This document shows positions 43,891 to 54,896 of a stretch of DNA of 64,000 bases, one piece after another. The stretch is from Acestrorhynchus altus (taxonomy: Eukaryota > Chordata > Actinopteri > Characiformes > Acestrorhynchidae). Position numbers and translations under genes: made by a program. The stretch lies in the NCBI GenBank assembly GCA_034509495.1, contig CM067515.1, positions 19,062,620 through 19,126,619 on the forward strand, written 5' to 3'. Position 1 is the stretch's first letter. Each line of letters begins with the position of its first letter. The notes beneath the pieces are model-generated. The model had not been told where the DNA came from. It made no database searches and worked only from the letters and a program-made list of their open reading frames with translations.

Positions 43891-44574
43891 TTAACTCTTA
43901 CAACCCAAAATCTCTTTGCGGGCAGTTACATGCCATTTTCTAGGCTTCATAGCTCAGGATGTAAGTAAAATACAGACATGATGAACATATCATATCAAAC
44001 AGCAAGATTAACTCCATATAACTGTATGTAATTATAGTTAAAGTATCATTATTAACGAGTAATCCAGCTACAATTCACAGAGTGAGAGCTAATGATGTCA
44101 TTGACCCAGATATTGGGTTGTAAATGAAAATGAGAAGTTTGCTCTTTGATACATACATAAATAAAAAAATAATAAAGGATATTCATGTTTTTTATTTTAA
44201 GAACTTATTATTATAAATATCCTTGTCAATGAACAAATTATTAATCAATTATTGCATTCCAGTTCAAAAACACTCTGGTCAATCCAAAAGGATTTCTGAC
44301 ATATAAAGTTTGTCCTAATAAGCAAAAAAAAATGTAGCAAAATGTAGGTGCAAGTACATTTTTGATCAAATCATGGTCAAATTCATACAAATATTTAAAC
44401 TCTGTTCATATTTACATCTCACATGAAGAAAATTTTTCAGTAGCCAAGGATCTCCTGAACATAATAATATCTGGCACGCGTGACTGTCTCCTATAAATAC
44501 AATTTGTCTTGCAAATAAAAGTACATCAAATTATGAAAACATCCCAAAAATTGGCCTAGAGTTCCAAAGGTTAA
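43891..44574 (+). mobile_element. TTAA-bounded MITE family, best full-length copy
   Basis: The element starts TTAACTCTTACAACCCAA (43891) and ends so that its inverse reads TTAACCTTTGGAACTCTA (44574), matching at 12 of 18 terminal positions including TTAA. Length with both TTAAs is 684 bp. Landmarks: GGGCAGTTACATGCC, TTCTAGGCTTCATAGCTC, AATGATGTCATTGACCCAG, GTCAAATTCATACAAATATT, GAAAACATCCCAAAAATTGG. TTAA targets with C-rich ends are typical of piggyBac elements. It codes for nothing, so it would be a MITE moved by another element's transposase. The superfamily call is inference. Confidence 0.75.
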
Positions 44575-44879
44575 ACAAGTGCTTGTTAAAAAGACCCAGT
44601 GAAAAGCATAGACTTCAACTAGATATTAAGATGTAATTAATGCCATTTTACTCACTCTTAGGGGCTCGCATCTAGTGATGTCACTTTAAAATCTTTAAAA
44701 GACTTCTTGTGTAGCATACTCTTGTTTGACCTCCACTAGAAGTCGCTTTGATGAGTATTGTAACCTCGGGGTCTCTAGGCTGCCTATATTTGTTGTGTTT
44801 TTCACTTGCAAGGACAATGAAAACAGTTCACACCCCAACAATCCTTTTGCAAATTGAGTGATTTTGAGCTGAAAATGCA

Positions 44880-45115
44880 ATAATTTTAACAAGAGTTGTT
44901 TCTAATGATTAGCTTAACAACTTATTTTTTTTTTATAAAATTCCTTATTCAAAAATACTTGACAGTGAACCAAATAAAAAAAATATTTTTGTTATTTATG
45001 TATGCGTCAGTATTTATCCTGTCTCCGGACTGTAAAATTATAAAATATGAATACCGTGTGAGCAAAGGAAAAAAGCAGGCCCTTGTTTCTTGTTTTTCTT
45101 TATAACCTAAAAGTT
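44880..45115 (-). mobile_element. TTAA-bounded MITE family, doubtful partial copy
   Basis: TTTCTAATGATTAGCTTAAC, AAAATACTTGACAGTGAACC and GTGTGAGCAAAGGAAAAAAG resemble the mid-section seen at 15270-15400 and 56640-56760. No terminus is present. Confidence 0.4.
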
Positions 45116-45594
45116 GAGAGCAGACATATGTCCAAATTACCACACCCCCTTTTGAGTGAAAACAAACCCAGGGATATCGCTGTAACTGAATTGAATTAGT
45201 AGTGTTATCATTCCTTAAAGGAAATGAACGTGGTTCTAGAAAACGGCTGTTGATATTTGAATTCAACTTTTCATGCACATGCTTTGCCAAGGTAACTGAC
45301 TTCCAGACCAAAAGAAATATGACAGAACCCACAGCGTTTGTTGGCCAAGGGTAAGTTAACCTTAATAAGATGAAAATGTAGACTTTAAAGACACTTTTAC
45401 TAAAATAAAGAGGCATGTTTTTAGTAATACTGTAGAAATTGATTAGAAAACAAACATGTAGCAAGGTAGTTGTCTAAGCTGAGGAGTAGATTTGTCTATG
45501 TACTTAGCTTAGCTTAGCTCCCGCAATCAATACCACTAGTAACTTCAGCCATTACAACAATCCAATACATTCAATACAATGACAGTCAGTGTCA

Positions 45595-45755
45595 ATTAGC
45601 ATCACACTGGGTGTGATGTGGGGAGAGAGCGCCATCTACCCACACAGAGAGCATGGATAATTTTGCTCTCATGGACTCCAGCTGCCGATAGCAAGCACCA
45701 TGACCCGGAATGACCCTCACATCATAGTATTTGCACATAAGACCTGAGCCACTCA
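45595..45755 (-). mobile_element. tRNA-derived SINE, minus-strand head fragment
   Basis: On the minus strand, GGTTCTGAGTGGCTCAGGTC (A-box side) is followed by GGGTCATTCCGGGTCATGG, GGAGTCCATGAGAGCAAAAT and TGGCGCTCTCTCCCCACATC, matching the family at 36315 and 58870. Confidence 0.65.
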
Positions 45756-45974
45756 GAACCTTCTTTTGAATGTAAACAAGACAATTTCCTACTTACCTGC
45801 TTATACACTGAGATACATCTGCTTAAGCAACACAGACAGTGAAACAGCAAATACACACACACACACACACATACACACATGCGTACACACATCTGTAATG
45901 TCAAAGCAGTGGAAATGTCACAGTGGGTAAAAGCTCAGCTGGTTACAAACCTCTCTGTCTGTCTCTTTTCCCCT

Positions 45975-45977
<3 letters not shown>

Positions 45978-46039
<62 letters not shown>
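45978..46039. repeat. (CA)n microsatellite
   Basis: About 31 CA units. A shorter (CA)n is at 45850-45871. Confidence 0.97.
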
Positions 46040-46041
<2 letters not shown>

Positions 46042-46635
46042 CAGAGCAGTGATGGGCAGCAGATGGAGAGCTATTGATTTGACAAGTTATTAAAGAGGAG
46101 CAGAGCAGAGAGACGGATCAAGAGTCTGACACTGACACACATTCTGCCTCTCTCTCTTTCTCTCTCTCTAACTCTCTCTGCTAACTACCTGCTCACTCTT
46201 TCTTTTCCTGCACTATCTGTGCTGTCTCACTCTTCAAACATCCCAGGCCAGTGTGTAGACTAGCCTTGCCAACAAACAGCAACACTCACAGTTGACTCCT
46301 GAAATACTTACTTAGTAACATCAGACTCACTGTGTCATTTTCTCTCTCATTTACAATAATAAAGTGGAATATGTTACTTATTTAATATACACATATAATG
46401 TCACCTGTCACTAAATATTTTACTTTGCAGAAAAGGATTTTATGTCCTGCAAGGTCAGATAACCATTTACTGTTCAATTCTGACTTTTGGATATTTTTAT
46501 TAGCTTGTTAAATGCACACATTTCAATACAAAACGTAGTTGTTATGTTTTTGTTTTATCCTGTAAATTGTACAGTGTTGTCCCTGTTATATTTTAAAGAA
46601 AATCATAACTCAAATGACAAGAATAAGCCATAATG

Positions 46636-46890
46636 TCACATATCAGTCCTGTTACTCTCCTGTCTTCCTGCCTTGTCTTTCCCCCATGTGCTCAGAAGCA
46701 CATGGGTTGTGTTTTTGTTTTGGTCCTGTCTCTTCCCTTGCTCAGCCAATTCCCAGCTGTGTCTCCTTTGTAACCCTGCCCAGTCATCATTGTGTCCCAG
46801 GTGTGTGTACTTCTGTCCCTGTATTTAAGACCCTTTGTTTGAGTCAGTCGTTTTGTTTCTGTAGAGATCTGTTTCTATAGAGAGCTGTAA
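46636..46890 (+). mobile_element. LTR fragment, Gypsy-like
   Basis: It runs TGTCACATATCAGTCC (from 46633), CTGTCTTCCTGCCTTGTC, GTTTTGGTCCTGTCTC, TCCCAGGTGTGTGTAC, then a TATTTAAGACCC TATA-like box (about 46822) and TGAGTCAGTCGTTTTG. This resembles the U3 and start of R of fish Gypsy LTRs as I remember them. No polyadenylation signal or internal region follows. Confidence 0.45.
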
Positions 46891-46899
46891 CGACACGCT

Positions 46900-47460
46900 C
46901 ATTTGCTGAAAGAGATGTGGTTATTGTACAAACTAATCATAATCATCACTATTAAGAGCTTACTTTTATTTTGCAAGTTTCAACTTATGCAACCAAAAAT
47001 TATAAGCCCAGCAGAAAGGTCTTCTTTTTTACAGGAAGAATCCTAATCTGGGACTTGCATTAGCAGAGCACCTGGAAGTTATTTTCAATTCATATTTCAG
47101 GCTGTTTCAACATAATGCTGTATCTGCTGTGTACTGACAACTACCATGGGGAAACACATTTCCTTTTTAGTAAAATAACAGAAAATTGATTTCTCAAAAC
47201 ATTTCTATTACAAGCCATTTGGGATGTGCAAAGTGGAAAGGGCTGCACTCCTGGATTTTAGGACTGTTTAACTGCATAACCGCTGAAAATAACTCAACTA
47301 TAATAACGTGAACGTAGTAAAGATCTAAATGAGCTTGTGTTAAGTTTCTACTTTTATTTAACTTTTTTTTATGAGGCACAAGCAAGTGAAGTGTCATGAA
47401 AATGTGTCTGCCCCAACACTTTCCTGCTTTGACTAAATCATTTTATAAGTTTCAAGTTTT
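46900..47460. other. Unassigned non-coding sequence
   Basis: No gene or named repeat recognised. Confidence 0.5.
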
Positions 47461-47464
47461 CATC

Positions 47465-47705
47465 TTTTAATTGTGAGATACCATTGTGAGATTTGCTTCT
47501 GTGCTTTGGTTTATTGTCTTGTTGCATGTCCAAATTGGCCTTCAGAATAAGCTCATGGACAGTTGACCTGACATTCTCTTGAAAACTTCTTCAGAGTTCA
47601 TGGTTCTTAATACAATGATGCCACAGGCCTGATGGAAACCAACTTCAAACCATCACACTACCACGACCATGCTTTTCAGTGGATGTGAGGCTTTTAATTA
47701 TGAGC
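47465..47705 (-). pseudogene. Tc1-like transposase relic 6
   Basis: The minus strand reads KHGRGSVMV, stop, then SFQENVRSTVHELILKANL and MQQDNKPKHRSKSHN. This covers the GG(S)VMVWG segment and the second catalytic Asp in QQDN (about 47510-47525). The tryptophan of VMVWG is lost to a stop. A C-terminal domain is not recognisable to the left. Confidence 0.8.
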
Positions 47706-47709
47706 CATA

Positions 47710-48385
47710 ATTTAACCAAGCTGTTGTTACTTACATACCTTATTTTAGTACAGTTTAGATGCATGAAAAACTTGAGAAACAAGGAAACAGAAAAACTGTG
47801 TAACTGTAATATGGTGTCACACTACAATCATGCTTTTTTTCTGCAAAACACTCTAATTGTCCATATCTGCAGCACACAACACAGATTACTATAGCCCCTT
47901 CTTTAGATATAACCTGACTGCATTTCTCATGAAGTTGTGGATTTCAAATAAATGTATTACTTTCTCAAGCACTCTTATAAATGTGGTTATAAAAACGCCT
48001 TTTTGAATGAAATATTTCAGGGATGTATGGCAGTTGTTCAAATACTTCTTGTTTATTTTTGTCTATTTACAGTGGAATCCAAAGATGTGCATTCTTGCTC
48101 AAATTTGCTATTGTGTACCAAGTTAAATATATGGAGATTAAAGGCTGATGTAATATGGTTGAGTGTTATATAGAATGTGGAACCCAGACACAACCATTAT
48201 TAGCTTTTTATCCATGTTGTGCTGACGGAGCTAAGTAGACATGCACTGGTTGTGCACAGACAGACAATGTTGCCTTTGCCTGATTGGTCAGTGTGGTGTG
48301 GCTATTGACTGCAGTTTGTAATTTAAGTCTTGTTTGTGCCAGCCGCTGTCCCACTAGTACTCATTTTGTGTACATTGGACGTTTA
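47710..48385. other. AT-rich unassigned sequence
   Basis: No gene recognised. CCTGATTGGTCAGTGTGG (48277) contains an inverted CCAAT box and could be a promoter remnant of what lies to the right. Confidence 0.4.
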
Positions 48386-48387
48386 CC

Positions 48388-48520
48388 ATGAGTAGCAAGA
48401 TATTCCAGGTGATTGCATGGAAGGCATATTTTAGAGTAAATTTCAACTTTCATGTTGTGTAGCTGTACAATATTTATTTCTTTGTTTTTACAGGACAGGC
48501 CAATATCTGCAGAAGCCACT
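48388..48520 (+). other. Possible short spliced leader exons
   Basis: An ATG opens MSSKIFQ (48388-48408) followed by a GT donor. After 85 bp, TTTTTACAG precedes a 27-bp segment in the same phase, DRPISAEAT (48494-48520), which ends at a perfect GTAAGT donor. The joined frame is open for 16 codons. It may be the 5' leader of the broken retroelement frame at 48820, a small non-coding transcript, or chance. Confidence 0.25.
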
Positions 48521-48819
48521 GTAAGTAACTGTCAACTGTTTTGATTCTAAAATTAATAGATATTTTACTGAAATACTGTTCTTACTGTAGCGTATGTGTG
48601 TGTACACACCTGCTTTGCTGAAACTGATTTAAATTATAACAAATATTATTAGTTTTAACCCAGGTTGGGTTTGTCTTTATTGGACCCATTGCTATGTGGC
48701 CAAGTTGATCCAATTTGGATTATTTGTAACTCAAGGAATTTTGTCTCTTTCTCTAAGTAAGTGTTTCCTATCAGAAACTTACTGTTTTTTGTTTTTTATA
48801 AGAAAGGTCTGTTGTAAAG

Positions 48820-49780
48820 ACATACATCATACTCCCCTACTACTTCTCGACACACTCCACTTTCTGCTCCTGTTGCTGGCACCGCTCTTCGGGACCTTCC
48901 TGCCAACTTAGAGTAGACTATGACTGGCCTGCAGAAGGCCCTCAGGGACTGCCACATCCCATTTTCCCAGTCCGCCAACAAGAGGACCCTCTTGTCCCTT
49001 CTCTTGGCTGCCACCGAAGGAGTCTTACCTATGCCTTGACGCCATGGCCACACTCACACCTGGCCTCCTGCCTAGGATCTGTGCCCCCTTCCAATATTGT
49101 GGTCCTTAGTGTGAACCAACTGCTCAACAATTCTACTCTGGATCCAGAATCTGCAGCTGCTTGGCCCTCTTGCACCCCAATTTCTGCTTTTTCTCATGTC
49201 TCTCCTGCTCTTTCCTTCATTCTGTCCTTTTTCTTTCTAATTCGTCCCACATCCATTGCCCCTGTTCATCCCACCCCACTCCTATTCATCAAATTCCCCT
49301 CCCTTCTCAGGCTGTAAACCTGCTGGCCACAAGTGTTGTTTTACCTGCTCTGCCCTGTGAATTCAAGTATTCACCTTCTCATTGTTGATTACTGCTCCAG
49401 TGCCATCTTCCCCTTGCATTCAGATCTTCAATCTCATCATCTCATCTGGCTAGACCTTTGCAAGCAAATTGATCTTTCCTTCTTTTCCACTCTTCTCACA
49501 GCCCTTTGCACCATTGACACTGGAGATGTTTGCTCTGAACCCACAGCCTTTGTTTTGGCATTACAAATTTGTTTTGCCATTTTTCATTTACCGTTTGTCC
49601 TGTCCAAAGGCAGAAACTAGACCTTTATCTAACAGTAGTAATGGATCTTGTCTTTCTTAAAAAACCTTCCTTACTGCAGTTGTTCATTTTCCCTTCCACT
49701 CAGCAAGCATTTATGTGGGATTGTCTTGACACAAAAGTGTCATTTAATTCTCATATGGCTGTTCAGTGACACTACCATGG
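48820..49780 (+). pseudogene. Retroelement ORF1-like relic with a SAP/HeH-like motif
   Basis: In one frame, SRHTPLSAPVAGTALRDLP is followed after a stop by MTGLQKALRDCHIPFSQSAN and KRTLLSLLLAATEG (48920-49021), resembling a SAP or HeH DNA-binding helix-extension-helix. Pro/Ser/Ala-rich spacer follows, and after frameshifts FVLALQICFAIFHLP and QRQKLDLYLTVVMDL (about 49550-49650) recall the C-terminal conserved block of a multi-copy fish ORF1/gag-like protein, possibly of DIRS/Ngaro elements. Several frameshifts and stops make it non-functional. Family assignment is from memory and uncertain. Confidence 0.5.
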
Positions 49781-49784
49781 GTCA

Positions 49785-50520
49785 GATATTGAAATAGCAT
49801 TTCAGTACCACATATGAAAGTGGCTGAAATCAGAAATAAATATGTCAGGTTCAGTGTGTTTTTTATGTGGCATTGTGAAATAACATATGACTAAAAAGAT
49901 TTGGGTAATTTTTACTTGTTGTATGAACATTGCATTAGATTGTATGTAGCACAATTCATATTTCAATTCCTTAATGAGCTCATAATTTACAGGATTCAAT
50001 GGAAACCACCAAAACCCCACCAGTTGATCTTCTCCTAATATGGGCACACTTACTACACAATATGAAGATTCAATAAAAACCCCCAAAACATTTGGTTATT
50101 TGTTTAATGCTTTGTTTCTTTATTATATCACAATTTTGACAACAATAACAACAAACCTCAGTACACTTTGAAGAGGTTATGTACAAATCATGGTAGTTTC
50201 TTAGCAATCATATGAACTAGGCCTCTGCCTCAACCTATCTGGCTCCTCTCCAGCCAGTACATGGGAACACAGACAGTCCTTCAGTTTCTCTTGTATTTCA
50301 GTATGTCACCTTTTCACCCACAGCCAGACTGTTCCATCCTCTAAACTTGCACGCCTTCCCATACGATGCTAAGCGAGACAGCAGCTGATATTTTGTATGG
50401 AAATCACTTCCAAAAGCATAAAAACTCCCCAAAACCTGCCACGTCCTCACACGCAACTACATGACAGTGTGTCAGTTACATGACAGAGCAGAGAGACAGG
50501 CTCTGCACAGCTCAGCCAGA
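49785..50520. other. Unassigned non-coding sequence
   Basis: No gene or named repeat recognised. Confidence 0.5.
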
Positions 50521-50523
50521 GTG

Positions 50524-50527
<4 letters not shown>

Positions 50528-50580
<53 letters not shown>

Positions 50581-50643
50581 CTCTCTCTCTCTCTCTCTCT
50601 CTCATTCTCTCTCTCTCTCTCTCTCACACTCACACACACACAT
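50528..50643. repeat. (CT)n array with CATT interruptions, passing into (CA)n
   Basis: Three CT blocks separated by CATT interruptions (50577 and 50602), ending in a short CACACTCACACACACA run. Confidence 0.97.
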
Positions 50644-50699
50644 GCATGCACAGACACTGAAATTGTGAGCAAAGGTCAGCATCAATCATGCTGGATCGG

Positions 50700-50703
<4 letters not shown>

Positions 50704-50791
<88 letters not shown>
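50704..50791. repeat. Compound (GT)n-(GA)n microsatellite
   Basis: About 20 GT units change directly to about 24 GA units at 50743. Confidence 0.98.
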
Positions 50792-50792
<1 letters not shown>

Positions 50793-50879
50793 ACTGTGGG
50801 GTTGTACTGTTGTAATGTGTTATCAGAGGAAAAGGTCAGTGGTGAGTTACTGAGAGATCTCCCATCTGTCTCTCCACCA

Positions 50880-51680
50880 CAACCCCCCCCAACACACACC
50901 GCTACAGGGGTGGATCAAAGCTGACACTGTGTACACACACACAATTTCTCTCACACATACACATGTCTGTGTGGGTCTCAAGGCTCCTTTTGAAAGTAGC
51001 AGGAAAAATAAAGACCAAATCATAGGGTAAGAGACAAGGGACATAAAAACGATTCTGAGATCACGTTCACCTTTTGCCTTTTTTCTCAACCCACATCTTT
51101 TTCTGGCATTTCTAACAACAGATAGTCCTTTAACCAGTCAAACTGGGGCTTATTATTCAGCTATTAAAGGTTTATATTTCAGCATTTTTAATCTGATCGC
51201 TTTCTGACACATCTGTGATGTACTGGTGAAACCAGAAACAGTCATTTTGACACTTTTCTCAGGAGCACAGATGACTTGAAACTTCTAATGGAGGTCAGTG
51301 GGATGTTGCTGAATTCTAGAAATAAACATTTGAAATAGCTGACGACATAGGATTAATTCAAACTATAACCACCATATTAACTGTACAGGTCTTCTAAGAT
51401 GAGAATGAGATGATAGAATATCAGACCAAAGCTATTCTCTAACAAAGTTTTATCCTACTTTCAAAACTGGTGCAGGGCCGTTTTTGGTTTATGCAGACTA
51501 CACAAATTCCACTATTCTACTATATTGATTACATATTACTTCCAATTCCTGGAACACTACATGCTTGGAAAGAGGTTCCTCAAGGGTTATTTAGTAATAA
51601 TTATATTTGAAACCATAGCAACTTTTAGAAAACTTTTCAAAAAACTGAAATTATTTTTTTGTTTATTATTTATTTAATCT
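50880..51680. other. Unassigned non-coding sequence
   Basis: No gene or named repeat recognised. Confidence 0.5.
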
Positions 51681-52009
51681 TTAAACCCCTGGGCCAAGTT
51701 TGCAGGATGTTTTCATAGTTTGACATATTTTCATTTGCCAAAAAAAATAGGAAACAGTCACACATGCCAGATATTGTCAGGAGATCATAGGCAATTCAAA
51801 TGTGCAAAAACAGTTTAAATCTCAAAATTCCTGTTGGATATTAATCATCCACAGTGAAAAGGCAATAATTTAGGAGTTATTTGTAATGATTAGATTGACA
51901 AAGATGTTTTAAATTTTTGGGTAATGTCTGTAAGTTACTCTGATCCTGGGATATGAAGCCTAGAATACTGGTATGTAACTGCCCACAAATGTAGATCTCT
52001 AATAGTTAA
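51681..52009 (-). mobile_element. TTAA-bounded MITE family, internally deleted copy with both ends
   Basis: The left boundary is TTAAACCCCTGGGCCAAG (TTAA 51681-51684) and the right ends CTCTAATAGTTAA (TTAA 52006-52009). At 329 bp it keeps both termini and loses about half the interior: the AAAGATGTTTTAAATTTTTG segment joins GTTACTCTGATCCTGGG. It therefore fixes both ends of the family. Confidence 0.8.
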
Positions 52010-52279
52010 GGGCCATTCAAAGATGGCCTTCAATGTAGCCAACAGTGAAACATCAATACCACTAGGTTATCACGCTGATTTCAACCATTATCCAAAGTGG
52101 CTAGCACAGTGTTGGTATGCTGACTACCAACCTCCTGAGACAAAGACAATGTTTGTGAGACTTATAGAACACAACACTGCAACTAAAGTTTCTCTATCAC
52201 CTAGCTGAGTAGACACAGGACATCTGTCTGACCGTCAAACCTGCACCCTATGGGCCACTCTCTCAGCATGACTGCCTGG

Positions 52280-52600
52280 GCGCTGGTCCAGTGGCAGCGG
52301 CTGACTTTGACACCGTTGGTGTGTGTGTGTTAATTTCCCTGCCACCACAGGCTGAAGATGAGGCTGTGGTGGTCATGGATGCATGCCCAGCATGTCGGAG
52401 TTAATGCTGGATGACATACAGACACCCCGACCTGTGTGGCTGCGGCACTGAAGAGAGCAAGCCCAGCTGTGCATTTACATATGCAATGACCCAGATTAGT
52501 ATCGCCCTGCCCCCTACAACGCTTATTACCTATCAGTACTCATTAGAGCAGCTCTGTTAGAGATGCTTTGTTTGAGTGACAATTAAACATATAGATTTCC
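52280..52600. promoter_or_regulatory. Candidate conserved non-coding element
   Basis: High-complexity sequence with GGAGTTAATGCTGGATGAC (52399), GCATTTACATATGCAATGAC (POU-like, 52481), CAGATTAGTATCGCCC and CGCTTATTACCTATCAG, then ACTCATTAGAGCAG. A (GT)5 interrupts it at 52319. No coding frame. Inference. Confidence 0.42.
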
Positions 52601-52604
52601 ATAT

Positions 52605-53285
52605 GTTCTACTCCATTATAAATACACAAAACTATCATTTTCAGTTCAGTTTTCCTAATATAGCATTATTTACAGTGCGTTCACATGCCCTTGCGCAATG
52701 AAGTAATGTGATAATTTTAATAGTTTTCATGAGTTCTAATTCAAGTGGGTCATTTTAGCAGTTGATTTCTTAAGTGGGCTTTTCTATGGTCTGTAAAGTT
52801 CATGCACTGCGTATTTAGAAGAAAATGACGATCATTCTGAACTGGGGATTTCCAATAATTAAGTTACTTTACTCTTGGTAAACATAACAGATATTGTTAA
52901 ATTCTGACTTAATTATTGCTATTTTAATGATCAGTTTATTATGTTCATACAAACATGCTCAGTGTTACAAGGGCCAGGTGAAAACTGTAAAGCTTTATAC
53001 TGGTAAATATTCTTACTCAAATTTTATATGAGTAAGAATCTAAACAATCAGCAGCCTTGGACTTCACTAAGCAACTGCATATGACTCTGGAAATAAAAAT
53101 AATTGATGCCCACAAAGCAGGATTTCATGAAAATTAAGTTTCCAACTAATTAAGCATAAAAGTGGATTGATCATGCTTTTGGTTTGTTGCAACCCATGCA
53201 ACAAGGAACATTCTACTAGTATAGGAAAGCATTGATGTCATTTAATACCAGACATTTTGGAAGCAATTAGAAACAACAAGTAAAC
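52605..53285. other. AT-rich unassigned sequence
   Basis: No gene or named repeat recognised. Confidence 0.5.
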
Positions 53286-53289
53286 ACAC

Positions 53290-53570
53290 CTCAAAATCCA
53301 CTGTGGAGTACCTCAAGAACAAGCTGAAGGTTTGGCCCAGATTCTTAAAGTTCTATACAAATCATCTCAAATCTGTGATTAGATCTCAGAAGAGCAGTAC
53401 ATGCAAGTTGGTCCAAGATTCTCACAGATCAAGAAACCTTTTACAAGAAAGAAGGGATGAAAGTGCACCAAAAAGTAATTGAAAGATTATCTAGCAACAA
53501 AAAGCATTTATAACCTCCGAAACTTGACAAAGTTGGTGTTTCATTATGGAAATGAAAACGCCATCTTCAT
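53290..53570 (+). pseudogene. Tc1-like transposase relic 7 (C-terminal fragment)
   Basis: The plus strand carries VEYLKNKLKVWPRFLK (53307), then after frameshifts RAVHASWSKILTDQETFYKK and VIERLSSNKKHL, and finally sequence corresponding to the GGV terminal residues. These match in order the end of a Tc1 transposase (KVL-WP-QSPDLN-IE-W-DLK, RAVHAR-P-NLTEL-FCKEEW, IERL--Y-KRL). The third catalytic region is destroyed. Inactive. Confidence 0.75.
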
Positions 53571-53579
53571 TAAAATTAA

Positions 53580-54000
53580 GAAATGTGTGATCCTTATGGC
53601 TTTTGGAAATCATATTTTACTTAGAGTAACTTAAGAGTTAAATAGGCTGAAAAAGTTAATTATTTTTTTTTATTTCATCCAAAGAGATAAATTGTCACAT
53701 TTTATATTAGTTACATGTAAAGTGTAATATTTTATTTTTTGTTTTTCTTTTAATAAGTATGGCTTATAGCTCAATAGGTATCTTGATATAAATTTTAATT
53801 TTGAGTTATTCAAACAGTATAAATAAAAGGCTTGAAATGAATGTAATGAATATAAAATAGATCAAGGCCTAAGAACCAAAAGGGCCTAAGTGACATTTCA
53901 CTATTATTTATAGGAAATTACAATATTTTATATGACTTTGTGTACTGATATCAATTTTTATACATGCATGGGTGTCAGTATAATTAATGAACAGTATTTT
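53580..54000. other. AT-rich unassigned sequence
   Basis: Long A/T runs; nothing recognised. Confidence 0.5.
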
Positions 54001-54004
54001 ATCA

Positions 54005-54290
54005 TTGGATGGCAAAGTGGCACCACAGGTTGTACTTGTAGGTTTCGATTCCCACTCAGGTTGATATCTTTGAGGAGCTTAGTGTGTATGCACAGGTTTT
54101 CTCCAGGAACACTGGGTTCTTCATTTTTGTATGGTAGGTGAACTGGTCATGCTCAGTTGCTCCTGTGTCTGTGTGTGATTGGTGCCCTGTCCAAGGGGTA
54201 TTCCTGCCTTGTGCCTGATGATTCCAGGTAGGCTCTGGATCCACCACGACCCTATTAATGACTAAGCTGATAAGATAATGACTTAACTTT
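54005..54290 (+). mobile_element. tRNA-derived SINE
   Basis: A-box-like GATGGCAAAGTGGCACCACA (54008) and B-box-like GGTTTCGATTCCC (54041-54053) are followed by TCTCCAGGAACACTGGGTTC, GATTGGTGCCCTGTCCAAGG, TATTCCTGCCTTGTGCC and CCAGGTAGGCTCTGGATCC, the standard order of a common teleost SINE. It ends in imperfect TAATGACTAAGC/TAATGACTTAAC repeats. Confidence 0.8.
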
Positions 54291-54299
54291 CTATTTTAC

Positions 54300-54635
54300 T
54301 AAAAAAAAAAGTAGTTATGTTCTTTTGGCGTCATGTGGTTAAGTGTGTTCAGTAATAATTCATTTGGATTTTGATGCATAACTCTAAGTTGATTAAGAAT
54401 TAAACTTCTCATAAGGATCTCATTTGAGAAAGAGCTTTCATTTGATTTAATTTCCATTTCAAAGAGCAACACCAGCGGCCAGCAGTAGTCGTTGTGATGT
54501 AATCATGAGTGGATCATGGCCAACAGTGAAATATTGCTACTGTGGTGTTATAACACTGGTTATGACTCTCGTCTAATATCACCAGCACAGTGTTAGCATG
54601 CTGGCTCTGGGCCTCCTCTCACATTACTGTCACAA
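54300..54635. other. Unassigned non-coding sequence
   Basis: No gene or named repeat recognised. Confidence 0.5.
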
Positions 54636-54639
54636 TGTT

Positions 54640-54745
54640 ATCTAGGGTGACCAGATGTCCTCTTTTTCCTGGACACGCCCCCTTTATGGTGACTACAAAG
54701 TGTCTGGAAAAAAAATGTCTGGAAATTTGCTTTCTTTGTCAGGTT
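54640..54745 (+). mobile_element. hAT-like end, AGGGTGACCAGATGTCC type
   Basis: TAGGGTGACCAGATGTCCTC followed by TGGACACGCCCCCTTTATG and AAAGTGTCTGGAAAAAAAAT is the left end of a common vertebrate non-autonomous element. The opposite end is absent. Confidence 0.6.
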
Positions 54746-54896
54746 TTACAAGAGAGAGAGTAGAGTGAGAGACAGATGTAGACTGACACCTAAGAGCATC
54801 TTGATTGGTCTGTCTTTGTGCTCAGTAGACCTATCAGTGTTCTCTATGGGCAGGATTTACAGTGCTGTAGAAGGAACTGTTCTGCTACTCTGTTGA

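Noticed and set aside
48802..49317. 172-codon open frame on the plus strand
   Set aside because: It overlaps the SAP/HeH-like motif in a different frame and is C-rich, which makes stops rare. The motif-bearing frame is more convincing.
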